64,000 nt of DNA, taken from assembly GCF_011947265.1 (NCBI RefSeq), contig NZ_JAATHD010000006.1:124001-188000 (forward strand), given 5' to 3'. The notes beneath the pieces are model-generated. The model searched no databases and was not told the origin of the DNA. It was given only the letters and a program-made list of their open reading frames with translations. The translations under genes and the position numbers were made by a program. Of the stretch, positions 16,607 through 25,863 are shown piece after piece. Source of the DNA: Paenibacillus sp. HB172176. Its GTDB lineage: Bacteria; Bacillota; Bacilli; Paenibacillales; Paenibacillaceae. The first letter of the stretch is position 1. The number at the start of each line of letters is the position of its first letter.

Positions 16607-17746
16607 ATGAATATCTTGCAAGCCTTGTTCTTCCCGCCGGAGCAGCCAGGGGGCGTATCGTCCATGGTGCCTTATATACAAGAGAGGTTTCAGAAAATGG
16701 GCTGGCAGATGGAACTGTTCTCTCTGCCGAAACGCGTGCGCAACAAGGGGCAGGAGGAGATCGTCTTCCAAACCTTCGACCACAAGGCGTTCGCCGGGAA
16801 TGAACTGGTGGACAAATATATGCAAACCTACAAGGATTATGTCTGGTGGACGAAGCTGCGCATCCAGAAGTCTTACGACATTATTCACGCGCATCATCCG
16901 ATTGCGGCGCTCGTCATGAAGCAGCTGTTCCCCGATACGCCGCTCGTGGTCACGATTCATTCGAGCTACGAGCGGGAGCTGATTCTGAACGGAAGGATCG
17001 AAGAGGGAGGCGTGGAGCATCGCTTTCTGACCTCGATCTATAAAGAGCTGGAGTTGAAGGCCGATCAATTAATGACGGTGTCGGAGTCGTTCCGCTCCTA
17101 TATCTCTCCCATGATCGAGCATCCCGAGCGGATCAAAGTTATTCCCAACGGCTTCGACGAGAAGCGCTTCAAGCCTATTTCGCATGAGAACGAAGTGCCG
17201 CAGCTGATAACCGTCTGCAGGCTCGTCCCGGCCAAAGGACTCGATATTCTTCTCCATGCTTGCGCGGAGCTTAAGGAAAGAGGCTATGGGTTCGTGCTGC
17301 ATATTATCGGCGACGGACCGATTCGCAAGGAGCTCGAAACGCTGGCGCAGGAGCTGGATCTGTACGATGATATTATCTTCTACGGCTATATGCTGCATCC
17401 GGAGCAATTCATGCCGTTCTTCGATATCTTCGTTCTGCCGTCGAGAGCGGAGGCGTTCGGATCTGTATTCGCCGAAGCGGCGCTGTGCTGGCTGGCTCTT
17501 ATCGGCACGAATGTAGGCGGCATCGCCGAGCAAATCGATGACGGGGTGAACGGTCTGTTGGTTCCGCCGGAGAATGTCGGCGCTCTGGCCGATGCGATGG
17601 AGAAGGTGGTTTCGGATTCTTCCTATCGGTATAATCTCGCCCGTTCCGCATGGAATAAGGCGAAGAAGGTGTATTCGCTGACTCGGGTCATTTCGCAGCT
17701 TAAGAAGGTGTATGTGGGGATCAAGCCGGAAGAGCTCGCGGAATAA
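16607..17746 (+). CDS. Family 4 glycosyltransferase (GT-B fold)
   Basis: A 379-residue GT4 protein. The start is the ATG at 16607 (MNILQALFFPPEQPGG, preceded by AGGAG); the much longer upstream frame overlaps the divergent gene's promoter. N-terminal half has HAHHPIAALVMK; the C-terminal half has VPAKGLDILLHA, the IIGDGPIRKEL donor-binding strand and the EX7E-type motif PSRAEAFGSVFAEAALC, then GTNVGGIAEQIDDGVNGLLV. Acceptor and donor sugars are unknown. Divergent from the cyclase gene and 20 bases before the YhaO gene. Confidence 0.88.
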   Translation: MNILQALFFPPEQPGGVSSMVPYIQERFQKMGWQMELFSLPKRVRNKGQEEIVFQTFDHKAFAGNELVDKYMQTYKDYVWWTKLRIQKSYDIIHAHHPIAALVMKQLFPDTPLVVTIHSSYERELILNGRIEEGGVEHRFLTSIYKELELKADQLMTVSESFRSYISPMIEHPERIKVIPNGFDEKRFKPISHENEVPQLITVCRLVPAKGLDILLHACAELKERGYGFVLHIIGDGPIRKELETLAQELDLYDDIIFYGYMLHPEQFMPFFDIFVLPSRAEAFGSVFAEAALCWLALIGTNVGGIAEQIDDGVNGLLVPPENVGALADAMEKVVSDSSYRYNLARSAWNKAKKVYSLTRVISQLKKVYVGIKPEELAE

Positions 17747-17766
17747 AAACAAAGGAGGGCGATGGG

Positions 17767-19056
17767 ATGGGAGCTCCATTCCGATTCATCCATGCGGCCG
17801 ATCTTCATCTGGACAGTCCGTTCCGCGGATTGTCCAGGGCTCCGGAAGCCGTGCGCGAATCGCTCGTCGCGGCCGATTTCGCCGCTCTGCGGAAGCTTAC
17901 CGACACGGCAATTGCGGAGAAGGTTGATTTTATCGTCATTGCCGGCGATCTCTTCGATGAGGCGGATCGATCGCTTAGAGCGCAGCTGACGCTGGTCAAG
18001 GAGTGGGAGCGGCTTGAGGAACACGGGATTGCCGTGTTCGCGATTCACGGCAATCATGATCATCTTGGCGGAAGCAGAGCCCGAATGGCGCTGCCTTCCA
18101 ATGTACATATCTTCGGTTCGGAACGAGTCTCTCATTATCCAGCCTATTGCCGCAGCGGGGAGCTCGCGGCATATGTGTACGGCATTTCCTATGGAGAGAG
18201 AGCGGTTCTGCGAAATTTGGCGGAGGAATACGCGGTATCGGAGGAAGCGCCCTTCCATATCGCACTGTATCATGGCAATGTCGGCGGCGATCTCCAGCAT
18301 GACCCCTACGCGGCATGCCAGCTCGAGCAATTGACTGGCAGCGCGTTCCACTATTGGGCTCTCGGTCATATTCACAAGCGCCAGGAGCTGCACGCCTATC
18401 CTCATGTCGTGTATGCCGGGAATATGCAGGGCAGACATCCGCGCGAAGCCGGGGAGAAGGGCTGTTACCTCGTTGAGGTATCTTCCTCGCATGAGGTTCG
18501 ACTTGTCTTCATGCCGCTTGATTCGATTCGGTTCCAAGAGGAGTCGGTATCCATAGAGGACATCGGGGGGGAGCAAGAGCTGCTGCTGCGGCTGAGGCAG
18601 CTTGTCATGCGAGTTGCCGACGAGTCGAAGGGCCGCTCGATCATGCTGCGCATTCGCATTGGGGGAAGCGGCCCGCTCCATGATACACTTCTTCAAAGTA
18701 CGGTCATCTCGGATTTGCTGCTGGAGCTGCAGGGGGAATTCGAACCGCAGCCGAATCAACCATGGGTCTATCTCTATGCTCTGGAAGCTGCTACGAGGGC
18801 GGAGCTTGACTGGTCTTCTCTCGCGGATGAAGACAGCTTTGCCGGAGAGATGCTTCGATTAAGCGAGCAGCTTGCCGTGGATACGGAGCAATGGCGAAGC
18901 TTCTCGGCCGAGTCGCTTGGAGATATTCGAACGCATGCCAAGCTCGGGAGACTGGGCCGCGCCAAGTGGGACGAGCTGCCCGAACGCTGGCTTCAAGAGG
19001 CGAAGGAGCTCGCGATAGGACTCGTGGCCGAAGGGGTTCGGGAGAAGGGCGGCTGA
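17767..19056 (+). CDS. yhaO: YhaO/SbcD-like DNA repair exonuclease
   Basis: Calcineurin-like phosphoesterase of 429 residues. Metal-binding motifs: HAADLHLDSPF (D, H), IAGDLFDEAD (GDLFD), GNHDHLGG (GNHD) and ALGHIHKRQEL (GHIH). It forms a two-gene unit with the following SMC-like ATPase, the Bacillus yhaO-yhaN pair, analogous to Mre11-Rad50. AAAGGAGGG precedes the ATG. Sixty bases separate it from yhaN. Confidence 0.9.
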   Translation: MGAPFRFIHAADLHLDSPFRGLSRAPEAVRESLVAADFAALRKLTDTAIAEKVDFIVIAGDLFDEADRSLRAQLTLVKEWERLEEHGIAVFAIHGNHDHLGGSRARMALPSNVHIFGSERVSHYPAYCRSGELAAYVYGISYGERAVLRNLAEEYAVSEEAPFHIALYHGNVGGDLQHDPYAACQLEQLTGSAFHYWALGHIHKRQELHAYPHVVYAGNMQGRHPREAGEKGCYLVEVSSSHEVRLVFMPLDSIRFQEESVSIEDIGGEQELLLRLRQLVMRVADESKGRSIMLRIRIGGSGPLHDTLLQSTVISDLLLELQGEFEPQPNQPWVYLYALEAATRAELDWSSLADEDSFAGEMLRLSEQLAVDTEQWRSFSAESLGDIRTHAKLGRLGRAKWDELPERWLQEAKELAIGLVAEGVREKGG

Positions 19057-19116
19057 CTTCCCGCTGTTGAAGACAAGAAGAACGAAGGCAAATGTCGTCC
19101 ATGAAGGAGGAAGGGT

Positions 19117-22100
19117 ATGAAGCTGACGGAAGCAAGCATTAACGGATATGGAGAGCATTATAATCGCCGCTTCGGGCTGGATGCGGCGGTTATTGTCGTT
19201 TTCGGTCCCAATGAAGCAGGCAAGAGTACGCTGTTCGGCTTCCTGCGCGCCATGTTGTACGGATTCGGCAGACGAAGTCAGGCTGCAGAACGGCAGGAGC
19301 CCGTCCGGGGAGGCCGTCATGGCGGCAGGCTCGCCTTTCGGGATGAATCGGGAAATCTCTATGAGCTCGAAAGATATGCGGATCAAGCATCCGGAAAGCC
19401 GAAGCTGAAAGCGCTCGGAGGAGAGGGAGACGAATCCATGGAGCTTGAAACGCCAATGGAGCAAGCCGCACTGGAGGGGCGATTCCTCGGAGGCATGCCG
19501 GAGCGATTGTTCCGGCAGCTGTATGCGATAACGCTGACGGAGCTTCAAGAGGTTCAGTCATTGAGCGGCGGAGAGCTGAGCCGCTTTCTGTATCAGGCCG
19601 GCTGGGAGGAAGGCAACGCCGTTGCGGCAGCCGAGAAGAAGCTGAACAATGAAATCGAAGAGCTGTTCAAACCGAAGGGAAGCAACCAGAAGCTGAGCAA
19701 AGGCTTGAAAAGGCTGGAGCAGGTTGACGCCTCGCTTCGTCACCTGAAGGATGATATTGATCAGTTCAACAAGCTGAAGCAATCTTCGGAGCTGGTAGAG
19801 AGGAATTTGTCGGCGCTGGGCGGCTTGTTGCCGGAGGCGGAGAGCAGGCTGAGGCTGCTGCGCAAGGCTGCGCATGTTCGTCCCGTTCGGCTGCAGGAGC
19901 TGCAACTGCAGGCTGAAAGACTGAAGCTGGCTTACACGGAACGGCTGCCTCTCGGAGTGGACAAGGCGTGGGAGGAATTGCAGCGAGCACGCTCAGCCGT
20001 CAGTGCCAACATTCGGGAATGGCGTTATGAAGAGCAGCTGCTGAAAGACCGCCTTTCTCTTTTGCGCTATAACGACGACTGGATTGCCAAGGGCGGCGAG
20101 ACGGAGAATCTGCTGCTCTCGGCCGAGCTCATGCGTTCGCGAAGAGAGCAGCTGGCGGACGCAGCCTCGGAGCTTCAACAATTGGATCAGGCGATTGCCG
20201 CCCTCATTACCGGCATTTCGCCGGAGTGGACGGAGAGGCAGCTGCGAGAACTGATCGTTACCGTTGCGGACAAAGACGAAGCAAGAGCGATTCGGGATTC
20301 GCTGCAAAGCCTGTTTCGCGAAGAGGAACGGATTAAGGCTGAATTGCAGCTCATGATTCATCAAGAACGCGAGGCGGCGTTTCGATTGAACGAAGCGGAA
20401 GCATTGCTGCAAAGGAATCAGCAGCGCGTGGAGCAGCAAGGACGCGAGCAATATGGATTGCGGCCGCTCGCCAGAGCGGAGCTAACTGCCCTGTGGAACA
20501 GTCTGGACGATGGTCTTAGGGAATGGGAGCTTGTGAAAGCAAGCTCGCAGCAGCAATCAAAGAATGCTTCTGCATCCGGATTTCGAACATCGCATAGTCC
20601 TAATCGTCTCCTCTATTGGAGAATCGGAGCGGCTGGCAGTGCGGGAGCGGCTGTTGCGCTTGGAGCTGCAGCGGCCAGCGGACTGCTGAAGGAAGCTGCG
20701 GGAGTTGCCGTCATTGGCGCCGTAGCCGCTGGAGGCGTGTCACTCGCGTTGATTGCTTATTTGCTGTGGTCATTGCGGGAAGGCCAAGAGCCGGATGTCG
20801 CGGGCGGCGGAACGTCTGGCAGAGGAAGAAGCGGCAGATCAAGCGATAGAGCGACAGATGATTCGATCGCGCTGAAGGAGCGAGTTGTCGCTGCGCTTCA
20901 TTCGTTGTTCGAAGAAGCTGTCAGGCTGGAGCCCGTATTGCTTGATTACGAACATCACAGTTACTCGGGGTCGGCCGCCTTGCAGGAGAGATCCCTTGTC
21001 AAACAAGCGATTCAGGAACGGCTTGCGCAGTTGAATGAACGCGAGAGGCTATTGGATCAAAGAGAGGAACTGGCGCTTCGCCACAACAATGCGGCCGGTT
21101 TGCTTCATCAAGCCCGGAACTCGCTCGAGCATGCCTCGATTAGGCTTCAGAACGAGCAAGCGAGCTGGGAGCAATGGCTGTTGGATCGACGGCTTCCTGC
21201 GGGAATGTCGCCGATCGCGGCGCTGGAGTCTTTTAAGCTGGCCGAGACGGCGCTGGAGAAGCTCCGCCTGTACGACCGGCTGCTTGATAAACAGCATGTC
21301 ATGAGGCAAGAAATCGCGGCGTTTGGAGAGAAAGCGGCCTTGCTTTGCGTAGACTTCGAGGATGGTCGCCTGCATGTATCCGACGATCCCGCGCTTGCGC
21401 TAAGATTATTCCAATCGGAAATCAAGAGGCAGCAAGACGTCAAGCTAGAGGCGGAGAAGCTCCGCTCCCGGTTAAGCGAGCTCGATGCCTTGATAGGGAT
21501 GGAGGAATTGCGAGACAAGGAGCTTCGGCAGGCTTCTGACGAGATGATTGAAGCTGCCGCCTTGCATGATGAATCTCAATTCGAAATCGCGATAGAAGAT
21601 CATAAGCGGCTAAGGGAGCTCGATCAAGAGTTGCTTCAATTGGACATCGAGCTTAGCGCGGGCTTATCGACGGAACAGAAACGCGAGCTCGACAAGCTTC
21701 TAGCGGACTTGGACGAGGAGCAACTGCTGGCTGAAGGGAAAGTCGTGCAAGAAACCGTCAACAGGCTGGAGCGTGAGAAGCAAGAGCTGCTCGAGAAGCG
21801 CGGGAGCATCCGGCAAGCCATTGCCCAATTGTCGAACGAGGATGAGCGTCAACGGCTGCTCCTCGAACGCGAGCTCATTGTAACGGAGATGCATGAAGCA
21901 ATGGATCGTTACGCGGTATTGAAGCTGAGCAAGAGTCTGATAGAGAGAACGAAACGCGTTTATGAAGAGGAGAGACAGCCTGCCGTTCTGAGGAAGGCTT
22001 CCTTATACATGAAGCAGCTTACAGGAGGGAGATACATCAGGGTCGCGGCCAGGCAAGAGCAATCGGAGCTGGAGCTGATCAATTCCAATGGGAGCGCCGT

Positions 22101-22428
22101 TGACAGCCGATTCTTAAGTCGGGGAACAGCCGAGCAGCTTTATCTGGCGATGCGTCTGGCGCTGGCATGCGAAGCGGCCCAGGGAGTCAAGCTGCCGCTT
22201 CTGCTCGATGATTTGTTTGTTAATTTCGATCAAAGCCGCTTGCACGCGGCTGTACGATTGGTGGCCGAGCTTGCCAGGGACAGACAGATTCTGTTATTCA
22301 CCTGCCACGAGCATATCCGGGACGCTTTGCTTCGGGAGAATGAAGACGCTAAGCTGATAGCGATGGAAGCCGTATCAGGCGCGGGGGTAACCGACGCGTT
22401 TGCGAATCATGAGAATGAGCCAGCCTAG
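19117..22428 (+). CDS. yhaN: YhaN/SbcC-like SMC-type ATPase
   Basis: A 1103-residue ATPase: Walker A FGPNEAGKSTLFGFLRAM near residue 30, long coiled-coil arms, a hydrophobic segment in the middle (about residues 505-550) as in YhaN, and C-terminal signature FLSRGTAEQLYLAMRLALA with Walker B LLLDDLFVNFD. Partner nuclease is YhaO upstream. GAAGGAGGAAG precedes the ATG. The last 54 bases overlap the 3' end of the reverse-strand gene that follows. Confidence 0.9.
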   Translation: MKLTEASINGYGEHYNRRFGLDAAVIVVFGPNEAGKSTLFGFLRAMLYGFGRRSQAAERQEPVRGGRHGGRLAFRDESGNLYELERYADQASGKPKLKALGGEGDESMELETPMEQAALEGRFLGGMPERLFRQLYAITLTELQEVQSLSGGELSRFLYQAGWEEGNAVAAAEKKLNNEIEELFKPKGSNQKLSKGLKRLEQVDASLRHLKDDIDQFNKLKQSSELVERNLSALGGLLPEAESRLRLLRKAAHVRPVRLQELQLQAERLKLAYTERLPLGVDKAWEELQRARSAVSANIREWRYEEQLLKDRLSLLRYNDDWIAKGGETENLLLSAELMRSRREQLADAASELQQLDQAIAALITGISPEWTERQLRELIVTVADKDEARAIRDSLQSLFREEERIKAELQLMIHQEREAAFRLNEAEALLQRNQQRVEQQGREQYGLRPLARAELTALWNSLDDGLREWELVKASSQQQSKNASASGFRTSHSPNRLLYWRIGAAGSAGAAVALGAAAASGLLKEAAGVAVIGAVAAGGVSLALIAYLLWSLREGQEPDVAGGGTSGRGRSGRSSDRATDDSIALKERVVAALHSLFEEAVRLEPVLLDYEHHSYSGSAALQERSLVKQAIQERLAQLNERERLLDQREELALRHNNAAGLLHQARNSLEHASIRLQNEQASWEQWLLDRRLPAGMSPIAALESFKLAETALEKLRLYDRLLDKQHVMRQEIAAFGEKAALLCVDFEDGRLHVSDDPALALRLFQSEIKRQQDVKLEAEKLRSRLSELDALIGMEELRDKELRQASDEMIEAAALHDESQFEIAIEDHKRLRELDQELLQLDIELSAGLSTEQKRELDKLLADLDEEQLLAEGKVVQETVNRLEREKQELLEKRGSIRQAIAQLSNEDERQRLLLERELIVTEMHEAMDRYAVLKLSKSLIERTKRVYEEERQPAVLRKASLYMKQLTGGRYIRVAARQEQSELELINSNGSAVDSRFLSRGTAEQLYLAMRLALACEAAQGVKLPLLLDDLFVNFDQSRLHAAVRLVAELARDRQILLFTCHEHIRDALLRENEDAKLIAMEAVSGAGVTDAFANHENEPA

Positions 22429-23421
22429 GCTGATTAGGCCGAACATCGGATAGAGGGTCGACAGAAGCGGGCCGAAGCCGATCTGGCTTGCGAGATAACA
22501 GATGATAAGCACCGCTAATGTGAGAAGCTCGCGCGACCACTTCATACGTTCTTGCAACTGAAGGGTGAGTCCGTATATGTCGGCGATCAAAGTTGTGAAA
22601 ATTTCGGCGAAAATGAGGAAAATATAAATAAGCTGGACAGTGCCGCCGAGTTGTCTCGCGATGCCGCCCATTGGAATAGCGTATTGCTGAATGCCCGGCA
22701 TATGAACGGATAAGGCAATATGTCCGGCAAGCAGCATGAAGCCAATGCCGATCCCTCCGACCCATGAACCGATAATAATCGTTTTTCTGTCGGGAGTCTC
22801 GGCGCCGAGCGGAACGAGAACCGCTTGCGCGAGGGATAGATTGAAGGCGGTGTACAAGAATGGAGAAGCAAGAGCCGCGAGCGGCGAATAATCGGTCGTC
22901 AGAATAAGAAACTTGTCTGAGCCGGGCGTATGGAACGTATCGACCATGACCAGCACGGTGAACAAGAGCATGATGGGGACAACAATCGCGTTGACCGTCA
23001 GGATGGCTTTCATGCCTTTCTTCAATAGAAAGAAGCTTGCCGCAATCGTCAGCAGCAAACCGAGTTGATAAGAGATATCCCAGTGTTCATAGAAGATCGT
23101 GCCCGCTCCCGCAAGCATGACGGCAGTCACGCCGAGCAGAATCAGCAGCATGAAATGGCTGATCAACCGGCCGTATCTCTCCCCGAACAGCGCTTTGTTC
23201 AGGTCCTCATAGGATTTCGCCTTGATTTCATTGGAAATCAGCATCATCTTCGTGCCAAGCCATATGAACAAGGCCGTCGAAATTACGATCGTAAGCGAGC
23301 CCCAATATCCGAATCTCGTGAAAAATTGCAATATTTCTTGCCCTGTCGCGAAGCCTGCCCCTACAATCGTGCCCATGTAGGTTGAAGCAATCTGCAGTAC
23401 CTGGCCTGTCCTCTTCTGCAT
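22375..23421 (-). CDS. YkvI-family multi-pass membrane protein
   Basis: The start is the ATG at 23421, preceded by GGAGG 7 bases away, giving 348 residues; upstream frame extends without support. About ten hydrophobic segments, and an N-terminal glycine-rich discontinuous-helix motif MGTIVGAGFATGQEI, typical of APC/LeuT-fold transporters. Annotated in Bacillus as YkvI; the substrate is unknown. Same strand as the lipoprotein gene upstream (73 bases), so they may be co-transcribed. Overlaps yhaN tail to tail. Confidence 0.75.
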   Translation of the reverse strand: MQKRTGQVLQIASTYMGTIVGAGFATGQEILQFFTRFGYWGSLTIVISTALFIWLGTKMMLISNEIKAKSYEDLNKALFGERYGRLISHFMLLILLGVTAVMLAGAGTIFYEHWDISYQLGLLLTIAASFFLLKKGMKAILTVNAIVVPIMLLFTVLVMVDTFHTPGSDKFLILTTDYSPLAALASPFLYTAFNLSLAQAVLVPLGAETPDRKTIIIGSWVGGIGIGFMLLAGHIALSVHMPGIQQYAIPMGGIARQLGGTVQLIYIFLIFAEIFTTLIADIYGLTLQLQERMKWSRELLTLAVLIICYLASQIGFGPLLSTLYPMFGLISLGWLILMIRKRVGYPRA

Positions 23422-23494
23422 AAGGCGTCCTCCGATCCTTCTTGTGTCTCTCTTAAGAAGGTATGACGGAAGAAGGACAGGCATGACATAAATC

Positions 23495-24208
23495 TTACGC
23501 CGCCGACAAGAGTTTAATGGAAATAATCCGATTGCTTCCCGGATCGATATCCAGTTTAAGGAGCGCGCCCTCCGCTTGATAGGTAAGCAGATATTCGGTC
23601 TGTGTATCGGGCTTGCCAAGCAGGGAGTAGGCGTCATCGGGCGAATCGCCGATCTTGAGCCCATTAAGCCCCGCGGGAATTTGATCGCTGTACACTTCTA
23701 TGAATTGAACGGAATTCTGATTGTCGAATCCTATGGAGATGCCTTCGTATTCCAGCACTTTCACTTGCAGGGGCTCCTCGCCGAGCATATAGCTGTCCTT
23801 CTCGGAGCCGTATTCGGCGATAACGGAAGAAGACGTGTCCAGCATGGAAATGCCTGAAAGCTTAGGAAGACTCGCATTCCAAGCCGCGCTGCCGTCGAGC
23901 TGGGAGAATGGACTGCCCGCTGTCAGTTCGTCTCTCATCGAAGAGGTTTCCGCCGACATTGATTTGTCGAGGGCGTTAAGCTTATCGGGGATATCCGTAT
24001 CACTCTGCTCTTCATCGTCTGTTTGCTGCGAAGAATGATTTAATGCGCCTTGCGGTTTCTCACTCGCAAGCGGGAGATGATTGTCCGAAACTTCGTAATC
24101 TGCGTTTACGTTTGCAGAGTTTTGACAGCCTGCCATAACGAGCACCACAATGGTCGAAGCGGCATATAACAGAATTCGATTTTGCAGCGATTGATTGCGA
24201 ATATTCAC
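23495..24208 (-). CDS. Lipoprotein of unknown function
   Basis: A 237-residue lipoprotein: signal peptide followed by lipobox VMAGC with the acylated Cys at residue 28. A low-complexity acidic linker follows, then a C-terminal domain with IGDSPDDAYSLLGKPDTQ, which resembles the BamE/SmpA-like repeat found in several secreted Firmicute proteins. GTG start, chosen because GGAGGT lies 6 bases before it. Possibly an operon with the YkvI-type gene downstream. No specific function can be given. Confidence 0.75.
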   Translation of the reverse strand: MNIRNQSLQNRILLYAASTIVVLVMAGCQNSANVNADYEVSDNHLPLASEKPQGALNHSSQQTDDEEQSDTDIPDKLNALDKSMSAETSSMRDELTAGSPFSQLDGSAAWNASLPKLSGISMLDTSSSVIAEYGSEKDSYMLGEEPLQVKVLEYEGISIGFDNQNSVQFIEVYSDQIPAGLNGLKIGDSPDDAYSLLGKPDTQTEYLLTYQAEGALLKLDIDPGSNRIISIKLLSAA

Positions 24209-24424
24209 GATTGCACCTCCACATTCAGCTTATGGTATTGTTTGGGAGTACCTACATAATATAAACGTCATTCTACTCTTTTAAACGCAACCGACGTCAT
24301 AAAAGTTGCAAGTTTATTGCAGAAAAGAAGTTCAAGCGCAGCGAAACAGCCTGTGTCAGGTTGCGCACCGCGCGTCACCTATGGTACGTTATCTTAAAGG
24401 GAAATTTGGCGGAGGTCATGTACG

Positions 24425-24994
24425 ATGGAAAAGTTGAAGCAACGCATTTTGAAAGAATCCTCGGTATTGTCGAATGATGTACTGCGCATGGACGCGCTCA
24501 TTAATCATCAGGTGGATCCTGAATTAATTATGGAGATGGGGCGTGAGTTCGCAGACAGGTTCGAAGGGCAATCCATAACGAAGGTGATTACCGTGGAATC
24601 CTCAGGAATTCCCGCCGCTTTCGCAACGGCGCTTACGCTCGGCGTGCCGCTCGTGTTCGCAAGACGCAAGAAAACCTTAATCGCCGACCCGGACGTGTAT
24701 TGCGAGAGAGTTCCTTCGTTCACCAAGGGAATGGTGACGGATATTATGGTATCCAAGCAATTCCTTTCGGCGAAGGATCATGTGCTGTATATTGACGATA
24801 TTATCGCGAACGGAGATGCCGCCAAGGGATTGATCAAAATTATCGAAACCTCCGGCGCGTCGCTGGCCGGCTTCGGCGTTGTTGTGGAGAAAACGTTTCA
24901 GTCAGGCGGAAAATCGCTGCGGGAGCAAGGCGTGAGAGTAGAGTCTCTGGTGCAAATTTCTTCTCTGGAGAACGGAGAAATTACATTCGAGTAA
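24425..24994 (+). CDS. xpt: Xanthine phosphoribosyltransferase
   Basis: Salvages xanthine to XMP using PRPP; 189 residues, family length. The PRPP-binding loop is VLYIDDIIANGDAAKG (about residues 121-136) and the N-terminal MEKLKQRI plus LINHQVDP match Xpt. GGAGG precedes the ATG. The 216-base upstream gap shows no purine-riboswitch core and xpt is not followed by a pbuX permease, unlike the Bacillus subtilis xpt-pbuX unit. Confidence 0.95.
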   Translation: MEKLKQRILKESSVLSNDVLRMDALINHQVDPELIMEMGREFADRFEGQSITKVITVESSGIPAAFATALTLGVPLVFARRKKTLIADPDVYCERVPSFTKGMVTDIMVSKQFLSAKDHVLYIDDIIANGDAAKGLIKIIETSGASLAGFGVVVEKTFQSGGKSLREQGVRVESLVQISSLENGEITFE

Positions 24995-25076
24995 TTTGTT
25001 CCAGCACGATTGCACTTTTCTCGAACGCGGTTTTGGCTTATAATGAAACATAAGTGATCGAGGGGAGGCACACGCT

Positions 25077-25397
25077 ATGGGAAACATGAATGCAGATTTT
25101 ATGAACGCGAAGCTTGCTGACGCGAAGATTCATTTCGAGAGAGCGCTGGATTGCAAGCATACCGAATTCGACGACTTATATCCTTATATGATTGAGCATC
25201 CGCAATTTTTCTGGTATAAACGCTATGTTGCTTGGTCGGAGCTGCTTACGATTGTTAAGCTGTGTGAGGAACTGTCGATCGAATGGCATGAATCCTTCAC
25301 TGCGAAACAGGTTGATTATATCGGCAAGCGAGTCATGTCATCCAGAGTTCTCGACGAATGGTACGAGACGAATGATTCCAAGGAGCATGTCGGCTAA
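25077..25397 (+). CDS. Hypothetical protein, 106 residues
   Basis: Not recognised. The ATG follows GGGGAGG at good spacing. The product is acidic, rich in Trp and Tyr, mostly helical by appearance, with no signal peptide, membrane segment or Cys pairs. A TATAAT hexamer at 25038-25043 could be its own -10. Located between xpt and another small gene on the same strand. Confidence 0.65.
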   Translation: MGNMNADFMNAKLADAKIHFERALDCKHTEFDDLYPYMIEHPQFFWYKRYVAWSELLTIVKLCEELSIEWHESFTAKQVDYIGKRVMSSRVLDEWYETNDSKEHVG

Positions 25398-25512
25398 CGG
25401 TCGTACATGATCATAGTTCAAGTCGAAATAGACTTCAATCGATTGCGAAAGCAGTCATTGGAGTCTTTCTTTTCGATAAAGGGAAAGATAGTTACGGGAA
25501 GGAGGGTGCTTG

Positions 25513-25731
25513 ATGATTAGCGAAGAGCAATTGGACCAGTTCAGGCTATCGGGAGAAACGGTTAGAGTTGTGCGTGACGGGATGGAAGAGAACGACGTTT
25601 TGGGCATTGTAGTCGCATGGGATGATACAACAGTCGTCATTCGCAAGCCAAGCCGCAGAGTGTTGAAATTAAGCAGGGAATACCGCGTGATAGCCGCTTC
25701 AGCCGATCGGGAATCGGAGCTTGAAAAATAA
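25513..25731 (+). CDS. Hypothetical protein, 72 residues
   Basis: Not recognised. Start ATG at 25513 preceded by GGAGGG; the TTG three bases before is too close. The pattern of beta strands (ETVRVVRDG, VLGIVVAWDDTTVVIRK, RRVLKLSREYRVI) suggests a small beta-barrel of SH3- or Sm-like type, but this is only an inference. Ends about 50 bases before a strong hairpin terminator. Confidence 0.65.
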   Translation: MISEEQLDQFRLSGETVRVVRDGMEENDVLGIVVAWDDTTVVIRKPSRRVLKLSREYRVIAASADRESELEK

Positions 25732-25781
25732 ATCTAAAATAGAAGGATTCACGAATCATTTAACTCGATAACGGTTAAAAT

Positions 25782-25815
25782 AAAATGTCGAACAATAAAG
25801 ATTGTTCGACATTTT
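25782..25815. repeat. Perfect 15-bp palindrome, left copy; also a bidirectional terminator
   Basis: AAAATGTCGAACAAT, loop AAAG, ATTGTTCGACATTTT. T runs flank it on both strands, between the converging small gene and integrase gene, so it can terminate both. Its 25-base core recurs inverted at 26855-26880 on the other side of the integrase gene. Confidence 0.9.
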
Positions 25816-25863
25816 TTGGGTTAAAATACCTAATTTACGACTTATTATAAACCATAACGCTGG

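Noticed and set aside
24209..24424. Purine riboswitch before xpt
   Set aside because: The conserved purine-riboswitch core segments are absent from the gap.
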